Assembly: GCA_029204225.1 (NCBI GenBank)
Contig: CM055101.1
Span: 7,092,373-7,156,372 of the forward strand
Direction of reading: 5' to 3'
DNA from: Diphasiastrum complanatum
Taxonomy: Eukaryota; Streptophyta; Lycopodiopsida; Lycopodiales; Lycopodiaceae
Length of the DNA stretch: 64,000 nt
Part shown: in pieces, positions 31,370-40,830 of the stretch
How positions within the stretch are numbered: the stretch's first letter is position 1
How the letters are laid out: each line of letters opens with the position of its first letter
Notes under the pieces: model-generated
What the model was told of the DNA's origin: nothing
Seen by the model: the letters and a program-made list of their open reading frames with translations, nothing else
Database searches by the model: none
Program-made: the position numbers and the translations under genes

Positions 31370-31407
31370 TGTTTGATAGTTCTAGAGTGTGGATTAATAT
31401 TCCAACA

Positions 31408-32160
31408 GGATCATCCACGACAGATCAAACGATAGATCGTCCAAGGCAAGCCAAGGGTGGTCACTACGATTCAAAGACGGATGTCGTGAGATGGACGGAT
31501 GCATTAGCAATGATTGACTGCCAAGCATGTCAATACGAATCAGATCCTGAACCCAGTACATCTTCAGCCAAATGTTACACCATGGATACACCAATTACAT
31601 TTGGAATGAATATGATAAACGTAGCATGACTGTCAATGAAATCTATTGAGAATCCAGTGGACAATGGTTTAGTCCCTTGGCAACATGCTGTGACTTATAA
31701 CAAGGAGATTGACTGACTGACGAGTATCACATGGACCCAGATCATTACAGAATTAAGAAAGTACCAGTTCAACCACCGCAAAAATATGCTATGGTGAGAT
31801 TTTCAAGGATAGATTTACCAAGGGCACCTACGAACAAAAAGAATCAGTTGAGGCAATGCTACAACCAGGTAATCTGATGGAGTGATCTACTCGAAGAAGC
31901 TATAGCTACAGTGGATGTTGATATTCGCAACCATGAGGCGAATGTCACGCTAGTTCCGAACAAACACAACAAGGACAAATACATCAAAATGACAAAAAAT
32001 GACAAAAAGAAGGTATTGGATTCCTTGAAGTCAATTACGATAAACTCTAATACAACATCATCCTCTTCTCATGTGACAAAAAATCAAAAGATGACCAGTC
32101 GGGCTAAGATCAATATGCTGAAGGAGGAATCTCGATGAGCACCAGTTCATGAGCCTGAGA
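31408..32160 (+). pseudogene. family-C gypsy protease-region remnant
   Basis: Frames 31339-31629 and 31911-32138 cover the stretch between gag and RT, and the second is homologous to 26077-26369. Repeated stops show decay, and a DTG/DSG active site is not seen. Confidence 0.55.
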
Positions 32161-33228
32161 CCTTCAAGAATTATACCTTGGACGGCGTGGTAATTATGAT
32201 GCCACAAGCCCAAACCTGATCAAAGTCAGACACCACTGGAACAAATCTTCGAAGGACCTACACGAACGCAACCCATGAACCTTGCCGTGCCAGGTGAAGA
32301 AGAAAAGATCATATACGTGGGAGAGCAGTTAATGCCCACACAATTCAAAAGACTATGATCATTGTTGGTGGAGTACAAGGATTGTTTTGCCTAGAATTAT
32401 AGTGATTTGAAGGGCATTCCAACAATAGTAGTCCAACACACCATACCCTTGGTGGCTGGAGCAGTCCCCAAGGTCAATCGTTACTACCGCTGCAACCCGA
32501 ACAACACGGAACTGATTAAGCAGGAATTGCAGAAGTTGCTAGATGCAGATTTCATTTACAAAATTGAGCACACTGAATGGGTATCACCGATAGTTATAGT
32601 ATCCAAGAAGAATGGAAAAATACGAATATGTGTGAATCTGAATGCGCTAAATGCAGTCACCAAAAATGATCATTTTCCTTTACCCTTTACGGACCAAGTA
32701 GCTGGAGCCGACGCCTACAGTTTCCTAGACGACTTTAGCGGTTACAACCAAGTGAAAATAGCACTCCAAGACTAGCATAAGACAACATTTGCCACGTAAT
32801 GGGGAACTTATGCCTATAAGGTGATGTCGGACTTTGTAATGCCCCAAGCACCTTCCAGTGAGTCATGCAGACGACATTCAAAGAGTATTTGTAGAAATTT
32901 TTTCAAAATTTTCTTGGATGATCTGTGCATGCATGGACCAGACTCCGAACATTTATCCAATCTAGAGAATGTGCTACAAAAATGCCATGAATTTCAGATC
33001 TCCTTGAATCCAAAAAAATGTCAATTTTGGGTTACACATGGCTTGATTCTCGACCATATAGTATCTAGACACAGGATCTCCACAGACCTATTGAAAATTA
33101 GGTCTATTGTTGATCTACCACTACCAGGAATGATCTGCGAGGTCTACATCTTTATGGGTCATGCTAACTATTACAGGATCTTCATTTTAGATTTTGTGGA
33201 ATTAGCATGACCAATTTACAAGCTCACA
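32161..33228 (+). pseudogene. family-C gypsy reverse transcriptase
   Basis: Frame 32407-32775 has the RT start (KQELQKLLDADFI, WVSPIVIVSKKNGKIRICVN, YSFLDDFSGYNQVKI). After stops at 32774 and 32798 the frame 32821-33210 contains the catalytic motif as FLDD (FFKIFLDDLCMHG), then LNPKKCQFWV and HANYYRIFI. The stops and a frameshift mark it as a pseudogene. Confidence 0.85.
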
Positions 33229-33613
33229 ACGGATCCACATTGGAGCGAGAAAGCCCTAAAGGCTTTCCAAAAACTTAAGGATGCATTGGTTTCAGCACCA
33301 ATCTTACGACCACACAATTGGTCCATTGAGTTTCATGTGCATATGGACGCATCAAAGTATGCAGTTGCAGCAGTCTTAATCCAGCCAGGAGAACACAAAA
33401 AGAAATTTCCGGTCCAATTTGCAAGCCGACAGCTCAGTGATACAGAAATGAATTATTCAACCACAGAGCCGAAAGCACTGGCAATGATATATGTGGTTAA
33501 GAAGTTTTGGCATTACTTGATGGCCACTTATTTTGTCTTTTATATGGACCATCAACCCTTGCTCTATCTTGTTAACAAAACTTGCAACACAGGGAGAATC
33601 ACTCCATGCCTAC
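33229..33613 (+). pseudogene. family-C gypsy RNase H, N-terminal part
   Basis: Frame 33286-33618 reads FHVHMDASKYAVAAVLIQPG, SRQLSDTEMNYSTTEPKAL and FVFYMDHQPLLYLVN, typical gypsy RNase H. It is interrupted by the E solo LTR after ITPCL. The frame resumes at 34269. Confidence 0.85.
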
Positions 33614-34268
33614 TGTGAAAAATACAGATCCTAAGTGGATCTAAACTCCAAGATCATTGGCTTGAATGCTTGCACTCCAAACTACATAAGCTAGGAATTG
33701 GCAACACATTCTATGCTACCTAGAATGCAAAGAACTTGATCAAAAAGCATTTACCACAAATGGAAACTTCCATAAACATCAAGTGCGGCCCAAAATAGCA
33801 TTATACAGTCCATAATACATCAGCCTACCACTTTTGGAAAGCACCTAAGGTCATACACAATAGCTTGAAGACAATACACACAACAATGCTCTCAATGGAG
33901 GAAGAAACAATGACAATGATCTATTGATCTCAATGAAGCATACAAAAGGTTTCTCCAACCTGTTCTCCACGACTTCCCTACTATTTATGGATGAGGAAGA
34001 TGACTCTCTCTCCTCTCTCTAGAAGGTACTTGACCCTAGATATTCCCTATATAGGAAAAATAGCTAAAAATGGCTTATATGACCAAAATACATCAAAATG
34101 GTCTCATTTTGAAGGGTATGAAGTTTGACACTTCATCATACTGAAAAAATACAGTAAATAAAAACATTGTGGCCTGGTTTACACGTGCGAAACTCCAGAA
34201 CCAAAACTATTTACAATTTTAGCCAATTTAGGCCTCAAACTAGCTAGGAAATGTTGACAATTTTCACA
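33614..34268 (+). repeat. family-E solo LTR with perfect target duplication
   Basis: 655 bp, TGTGAAAAATACAG...CAATTTTCACA. CCTAC at 33609-33613 is repeated at 34269-34273. There is no internal sequence, so it formed by LTR-LTR recombination. It splits the gypsy RNase H frame of element C. Confidence 0.95.
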
Positions 34269-34783
34269 CCTACTTCTGTTGTTAGAGTTTGATTTTCGGA
34301 TAGTAGTTCGCAAGGTAAAACAACACTACATGGCAGATCATGTGTCGCGTATCAAAGGGAAGGAGGTTGCAACCCAATCCAACGATGAGCTGCCTGATGC
34401 TGCCTTATTTTACGTAGACACAGTACCAGAATGGGCTGACGACATAGTTGAATATCTAATGAGGGAGGAGGATCAACAGAAATTGATCTTGAAAGCTAGA
34501 CCTTATCAGCTGATTGCCGGCCAATTGTACCGAAGAGGACCAGATGGGATTCTTCGGTAATGTATTCTTCCTCATGAGGCCACCCAAATTATTTCGCTTT
34601 CACATGAAGGCATGGGTGGAGGCCATTTTGCATCCGACGTTACAGTTTGCAAGATCTTACAATCAGGATGCTGGTGGCCAACGATTCATAAGGATACAAA
34701 GAAATACCTAAGGAAATGTGATGTGTGCCAAAGGGCAAGGAGACCGACGAGATTGAATAATGACCTTCTGCCTTCGGTCTTAG
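34269..34783 (+). pseudogene. family-C gypsy RNase H end and integrase zinc domain
   Basis: It continues LLLEFDFRIVVRKVKQHYMA and VSRIKGKE (RNase H/tether), then shifted frames with the integrase HHCC region (HFASDVTVCKILQSGCWWP, KKYLRKCDVCQRARR). It is interrupted by B2 after CTTAG. The integrase core continues at 48832. Confidence 0.8.
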
Positions 34784-35673
34784 TGTGGTGGACTAGTAGT
34801 TTTAGGTTTTCACAAAATCAATGAATTACATAGTATAAAAGGTTTGATCATTCCCCAATAGAAATCTCATCTTTTGCATGGTAAATGTATGTATGATGAT
34901 AAACAGACTAGAGTGTATAAAGTTCACAATGAATACTACAGCGACATAACTGGTTATCCAAAGATATTTGGGTAAATTGGCATCCAGGAACACCAATGAT
35001 GAAACGATTTAGTCAAGGTCTATAATTGTAAGAATAACATTATCTTTTAGGCTCTTTAGGCATCAGAAAAACAGTCAGAACTGACAGCAACTTGCAATTA
35101 GATTCATCAAACAGAATCACATTAGCTAAAAAGTTCTTCTTAATCAAACACAGAGAATTAGGTTTTATTGCAGGAAGCAAACAAGACAGAGCCTCAATCA
35201 ATCCCATTATCTGAACACATAGCTCATTCAGAGTTGAAGGAGTTTCTGCTAAAAGTTATGTTTAACCGCTTAGGCTAATTCCCTGCGCACATTAGTCAGA
35301 ATTATTACTTGCTGGTGTCGCCTGAAAATCTGTGTTAGAGTAACTGAAATTCAGTATAACTTAAGAAATGTGTGTGACGCAAACAGAACAGTATCAAAAT
35401 CAATCACAGATCATACAGAGTGTGTTCGCACAAATGATAGGAAGTAATTCTGTGAGAGATAACAGAAGGAAAGAATGTTCAAGCTGTAAGAACTTGCTCT
35501 TTGCTCTCTATTGATACTCAGCTCTGCATAGAAATGCATATGTACAATGGCACATAGTGCTATCCTTATAGGAATGTTCTTCAGCCTCAATGTCACTTAC
35601 GAACCGTCAAATGTCGGTTCTGAACTTCTATTGCGTCTCTTTAGTATGTCGCAACTTCTACTCAAAATATGAA
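34784..35673 (-). repeat. B2 3' LTR, truncated by A copy 3
   Basis: It starts TGTGGTGGACTAG after target duplication CTTAG (34779-34783) and runs 890 bp to a GAA shared with family-A sequence (35671-35673). The remaining U3 part of the LTR, about 130 bp, is missing. It is very similar to 47808-48826. Confidence 0.9.
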
Positions 35674-36270
35674 CCTTGCATTTAATGCATGGTATTCATT
35701 TGATCCAAAGAAGTCCAATTTGTGAGTTTTTGATGTAATTTTTTGTGGAAATCTTAGGATAAACTACCAAGATTGAGTGCCATTGATTAGATTTGACTAA
35801 GTGTCATGAGATCTAATTAATCTAGGCTGAAATCAGGTCCTCTAAACTTGTTTTACAAGTCTTGAAAGTACATCAAAAAGTGTGAAAGAGATCAAATTAT
35901 TTTTTTGTCCAAAAATAGCCAAAATTGGCAAGATTTGATTGTAAGTAGATTTCACATCATCTTATCTTCATTCCAACTTTGTGAGGGAGTGCTAGAATTG
36001 AGATTATAAGTCCATTTGTTGGATCAAAAATCTAATTTGAGTGAAACACTACAAGAGAGAGACCTTAGTGAGTTTCTAGAGACAATCAAATCCATTTCTT
36101 GGCAAGATTTGTTTGAAAGTAGTTTTCACTTCATCTTATCTTCATTCCAACTTTGTGAGGGAGTGATAGAACTGTGATTATAAGTCCATTTGTTGGATTA
36201 GAAATCAAATTTGAGTGAAACACTGCAAGTGTGAGACCTTTGTGAGTTTCAAGTCAATCAAATCTATTTC
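35674..36270 (+). other. family-A leader (copy 3), truncated
   Basis: It begins at about 35671 within 22 bp, in element coordinates, of where copy 2 breaks off. The 5' LTR and primer site are absent. It contains the same internal leader duplication as copy 2 (around caacaaatggacttataat, here on the other strand). Confidence 0.75.
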
Positions 36271-36971
36271 TTGTTTGTAGAAGTCACTAGTAAGATGGGA
36301 TCTGCTGGAGCATACCTTCTAGAAGCTAGTGAGAGGTTGAATTCTACAAATTATGCTATTTGGAAGGTTAGGATGGAGTCACTCTTGCTGCTCCAAGACC
36401 TTTATGAGTTCTTGATTGAAGATGAAGATGAACCTCTAGGTGCACAGGAGTTAGCTAGATACAAGAAGAGATCTAGGCTTGCACTTCATTGTGTGAAGAT
36501 GAATGTGAGCAATGATTTGTTGAGAGAAGTGTCAGCTTGTACTAGTCTTTAAAATCAATCTATGAGTCTAGCAACACTTCTAGAGTTCTTATGCTTAGAA
36601 ATAAAATTTTTCAAAGCATGAGAAGAAGTGAGGAGAGTGCACAGGATTATGTACTCAGAATCAAGTCTCTAAATAGGGAGTTGGCTTCCATTGGAGAGAA
36701 GATTCATGATGGAGAGCTTGTACAAATTGTCCTTAATGGTCTAGGAGATGACTTTGTAAATTTGGTCCAAAGTTTTGCCATCCAAGACACTTTGCCAACT
36801 ATAGAAAAACTTCACAATGTATTAGTGGCTGAAGAGTGTAGGATGCTCCATGCAAAATCTAGGATGAATTCCTTGTCGATGATGCATCAAGCTCAAAGGA
36901 CAAGTCAAAGCAGAAATGCTTCTTTTGTGGAAAGAAGGGGCATTATGCATCTGAATGCTACAAGAGGCTAA
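36271..36971 (+). pseudogene. family-A gag, copy 3, broken
   Basis: Frame 36271-36552 begins like copy 2 (MGSAGAYLLEASERLN) and stops after a 22-23-bp deletion in the AKEAWES region. Frame 36591-36971 carries the rest of gag, with a further deletion in the Lys-rich linker that shifts the zinc knuckle out of frame. Confidence 0.85.
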
Positions 36972-36979
36972 GAGCACAA

Positions 36980-37849
36980 GTGGAGGAGGACAAACAAGGA
37001 AACCTTGCAAAGGAGGAGGAGGAGTATGAAGTAGATGTATTCTTGATGGCATCTACATCCTCACCAACAAGAAATAGCAATTCAAGAGACAATTGGTGGA
37101 TCGACAGTGGGGCTAGCTCCCACATGTCTTGTGAAAAGGACTTTTTCTCAACCTTACACTCTTTCAATGCTTCTAAAAAGTTTGTCTTTACTACAAATGA
37201 TGAAGAGTGTAGGATAGATGGTGTTGGTACCATCTCTTTGTGTCTAGAATCCAGATTCATGGTGTTTATTACTTTGTATGACAAGACAATGAAATGGGAT
37301 GCTTTGAAATCTACAATTGTTGTTGATAAAGCAATTTCATTGGATAGCTATTTTTGTAATAGTTTGAATAGAGTCATAAAAGATGAAACATCATTTTCTT
37401 TGGAAATCTTTGTGTCCACATGCTTTGTGCATGATCATTTCAATGTAAGGACCAAAGGTTATCATATTTCAATGATAGGAATAATGGTAGTGTTTTGCTC
37501 TTCAAGTAGAGATTGTAGAATCTACTTGTTTTCAACCAAAGAATTTGTCAATTGTGAAAATGTGATCTTTCAAGAGTGGAAGATTTGTAAACTTGAAGAA
37601 GCACCTTTGGATCAACAGCTTATTCAATTCATTGATTTTTTGGAGTCAAGTCAAGTGGAGGAGCAAGCTCAAGACCCAAGGACTCCAAGAATAACCTTGA
37701 GTATCAAGATGGAGCCATCTAGGCTCAATCATATGGATCAAACAAGGCAAGTTGTCTTTGGCAACATTATGTATGCACTTAATAGTTTTATTGATGTATC
37801 TTCAAGTGCACAAAATGCTTTGGAATCCATGGCTTGGCATGATGTATAG
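36980..37849 (+). CDS. family-A protease plus integrase-tail remnant, copy 3 (289 aa)
   Basis: An open frame with WWIDSGASSHMSCEKDFF, then an in-frame deletion of about 165 codons relative to copy 2 (from ...LCLES to RFMVFITLYDK), then the full C-terminal part (YFCNSLNRVIKDETSF, CFVHDH, CRIYLFSTKEF) ending SMAWHDV. That the frame stays open across the deletion may be chance or may reflect recent age. No start codon context supports separate expression. Confidence 0.7.
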   Translation: MEEDKQGNLAKEEEEYEVDVFLMASTSSPTRNSNSRDNWWIDSGASSHMSCEKDFFSTLHSFNASKKFVFTTNDEECRIDGVGTISLCLESRFMVFITLYDKTMKWDALKSTIVVDKAISLDSYFCNSLNRVIKDETSFSLEIFVSTCFVHDHFNVRTKGYHISMIGIMVVFCSSSRDCRIYLFSTKEFVNCENVIFQEWKICKLEEAPLDQQLIQFIDFLESSQVEEQAQDPRTPRITLSIKMEPSRLNHMDQTRQVVFGNIMYALNSFIDVSSSAQNALESMAWHDV

Positions 37850-38060
37850 CTTTTGAAGTGTGCTACATGTATATAGACACATTTGTGGAACATCTTGTAA
37901 GGGATCCTTTAAGAGGTGGTGAAAGATCCTTCATGGACATCATTCTCTATTGGAGTCTCAAAAGTTCCTTCTTTGTAGCTGGATTTTTTAGACACTTCTA
38001 AAAGCTTTCATTCATCTATCAAGAGAGTTGTAAATAGATCAAGCTAAATTTGAGGAGGAG
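37850..38060 (+). other. family-A 3' untranslated region and purine tract
   Basis: Conserved in all three A copies. It ends in gaggaggag immediately before the LTR. Confidence 0.8.
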
Positions 38061-38762
38061 TGTGAAGAATTGCCAAAAATTGGCAAATCTTGCTTGATCA
38101 AAAACCATGTAGTATAATGTAAATTTTTTACATAAGTGGATTCCACACATGTGAGGCTAAGATGCCACGTGGAAACCCACTCCTAATGTAGGTTAGGTCA
38201 AGTCCGTAGGGTTGGTCATGTCATTTTGGTAGTGATTCCTAGTTTATAGGACCTAAATCCTAGATTTAAGGTGAAAATTTGACCAACTAGCTATCTACCA
38301 AGCATGACTCTAGGAAATAGACTAGGGTTTCATTTTAGGACAAGAAGGGTGAGTTAACTTCCTTATTACATGCTGGAAATCCACCTAACTTCAAGAAGGA
38401 AGTCGAATTTGCTATGTATTCCAAGCTCCCATAGTGAGAAGATAGAAAATTTTTGGAGCTCATTGGCAATCTCAAGCTAGTTCACTATGTACATTGAGTT
38501 TTTGTGATCCAAATGAAACCAAATCAATTTCTACTTGTTTCTCAAGTTAAAGGCCATACTACAGCCTGTAGTACACACGTGTGGGATCATATTTCAATGT
38601 TTATCAATGCTTTTGATTGTTAATGCTTGTTATTTGTCAAATTGCCAATCTAGATCAACTTTTTTGTGTCTAGTTTTTTGGTAGATTGTTAAGCAAGCAT
38701 CCAATCACTCTTGTGGATCTTTTGTAGATCCATTTATGGTCCTAAAGTATAGTACTTTCACA
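38061..38762 (+). repeat. family-A 3' LTR (copy 3)
   Basis: 702 bp, TGTGAAGAATTGCC...GTACTTTCACA, with CACACGTGTG near 38575. Followed by an A-run. Confidence 0.9.
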
Positions 38763-38974
38763 AAAAAAAACAATGTAAACTAGTTTCGGCATTTTCGCTT
38801 ATATTTCGGTAAAATAATAATAATAATAATTGGACCAAAAAAAATTGACGGCCTTCAAAAACTGATGTATCGGACATTAGTCATAGTAGTGCTTCACCCT
38901 TGAACCATTTACTCGAGTGTCAAGTAAATGTCCTTGGAGATCAGCTAACTGAAGTGATCCATTATTAAAAACTT
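38763..38974 (-). other. B2 3' untranslated region
   Basis: Non-coding, contains an A-run and a short AAT microsatellite (about 38813-38831). The missing end of the B2 LTR would be expected here. Confidence 0.5.
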
Positions 38975-39980
38975 CTATAACTTTATACGGTCCCATCCAT
39001 CTGGTATGTAATTTTCCAAGAAACAACATGTATCTGTTATCATACAGAAGCACATAGTGTCCCCTTGTTTAATTTTTATTTTCTTGATGGATTGATCAAA
39101 AATTTCTTTTCTTTTATTCTGAACTCGTTCAGTCTCGATTAATGAAAGACAATGATCATCTTCTAGTTGCGTCAAAGAAATCATCCGCTCCCGGAGACTA
39201 TCGTGTTCATCCATTCGCTCTTTATTACTAATGCGAAACGTCGAAACTTCAAATTCTATCGGTAGTATGGGATGCATTCCATACACAAGATAGTATGGAG
39301 TCTGCCTGGTTGTAATCTTTTCAGCAGTTCTATATGCCCATAAGACAGATGGTAACTTCCGATCCCAATCAAAAGAATGTGTTTTCGTTACTTTATTCAA
39401 AATTTTACATAGAATTCCATTTGCCCGTTCCGTAAGCCCATTTGCTTTTGGATTATGGAGTGGTTTGACGATGTGTAATAGAAACATATGTTTGATTAAG
39501 GAAATAGGTTCCCCTATTGCTAACGAGTCCTAAGGGACAACCATATCGAGTGATAATGTTTTGGAATAAAAACTTCGCTACAGTCTTAGCATCGTTTTTA
39601 ATTGTGGCTTCAGCCTTTCCCATCTTGGTAGCATAGTCCGTGGCAACGAGTATGTAACGACGACGAGTTTTACGCGTGATCGGTTTAATAGGCCCTACAA
39701 AATCTATCCCCCACTTCTCAAAGGGTGCTAAGGGAATAATCCAATGTGTTGCGAAGCTGGGTTTCCCCATCCTCTGACATGCATCACATTTTTTAATGAA
39801 TAATTTAACATCTCTATAGACGGTAGGCCACCAATATTTAGCATTGAAAATCTTTTTTGCAGTGTTTTTAAGAGTATAGTGACCCCCCAAATCTTCCTCA
39901 TGTAATGCACTTATTTCAACAGTTGTCTCGGTTGGTTCTAAACATCGGCGGAGACTATCGTTAGCTCCTAATTTATACAA
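38975..39980 (-). pseudogene. B2 integrase
   Basis: Frame 39453-39980 holds the zinc domain (YWWPTVYRDVKLFIKKCDAC) and the core start (FEKWGIDFVGPI, DYATKMGKAEA). Frame 38975-39487 holds PKANGLTERANGIL (the glutamate motif), the tail (WAYRTAEKITTRQTPYYLVY) and the C-terminal region. The second catalytic Asp is Asn (LVSNRGTYF, codon AAT), and a frameshift joins the two frames near 39470, so the enzyme is inactive. Confidence 0.85.
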
Positions 39981-40006
39981 TATACTATTTACAATTGTGT
40001 AAAGTC

Positions 40007-40594
40007 CTACCTTAGAAAGAAAAACAGTTTTTTGTTGTTTATTAAAATGTTCAGGATATATCTGGTCTTGTAAAAATTAATAATGTCACTATAAATTGAT
40101 GTTTTTGATTGAATACACATTATATGTTCATCTGGAAATTCATCAGAAATGGTTTCTAATTGATTTTTTGTTTGGAGATGGGATATATAGTCGGCATTTT
40201 GATGATCCTTGCCTCTTCTTAGTTCTACTTCATAATTAAACTCATCAAATAATAATACCCATCTAGCTATTCTACTCGAAAGATCAGGTTTATTCACTAA
40301 ATGTTTTAATGCGTAATGATCTACGTGAAAAACAAAAGGGTATCCTAAAAGGTAATGTCTAAATTTCTTTACTGAATAAATCATCCCTAGTGCTTCTCGC
40401 CCTGTAGCAGAATAATTTTTTTCTGATGCAGCGAGTTGCCTCCCCGCATAGTAAATTGGATAATCTATATTTTGGTCATCTTTTTGACTAAGCACTACAC
40501 CTATCGCAAAAGATGATGTGTCTACATATACATGGAACTTTTTAGCCCAATTTGGAGGTCTAACCCCAGTGGCTTCTGCTAATGACTGTTTCAA
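40007..40594 (-). pseudogene. B2 RNase H
   Basis: Frame with FHVYVDTSSFAIGVVLSQKD, AGRQLAASEKNYSATGREAL and FVFHVDHYALKHLVN, the gypsy RNase H signature, then LRRGKDHQNADYISHL. Separated from the integrase by a stop near 40007. Confidence 0.85.
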
Positions 40595-40830
40595 TTGATC
40601 AAAAGCTTGTTGATGGTCCTGTATCCAATGATACTCAACAGATTTTTTTAGTAAACTTGTTAAAGGAGTTACTATTATAGCATAATCTTTAATTATCCTC
40701 CGATAGTAACCTACATGTCCTAGAAAACCTCTAAGCTCTCTTACATTCTTAATGTTGATGTAAAGGATCCTACTTTAGATATGTCGGCTTGTATACCATC
40801 CTTCAAAATTTTATGCCCTAAAAGGATGCC
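40595..40830 (-). pseudogene. B2 RT C-terminal part
   Basis: Decayed frames give GHKILKDGIQADISKVGSF, then LLKKSVEYHWIQDHQQAF, the end of gypsy RT. It stops abruptly at about 40830 at the border of the nested insertion. The RT catalytic motif lies in the part that is absent. Confidence 0.75.

Larger units (their letters stand above)
31013..31407 (-). mobile_element. TRIM element with tRNA-like LTRs
   Basis: A 395-bp element with the complete layout of a terminal-repeat retrotransposon in miniature. Direct repeats at 31013-31151 (139 bp) and 31268-31407 (140 bp) start TGTTGGAATAT and end CTAACA on the minus strand (TACCA in the 31013 copy). Primer site TGGTATCAGAGCC at 31255-31267 abuts the 5' LTR. 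Purine tract GAGGGGGGG at 31152-31160 abuts the 3' LTR. The 116-bp interior has no ORF. Each LTR contains a 72-nt tRNA-like sequence. The known precedent, Cassandra, carries 5S rRNA sequence in its LTRs; here the embedded RNA looks like a tRNA. No target duplication is visible (GTGCGA left, GGATC right), so a flank has probably been rearranged. Confidence 0.85.
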
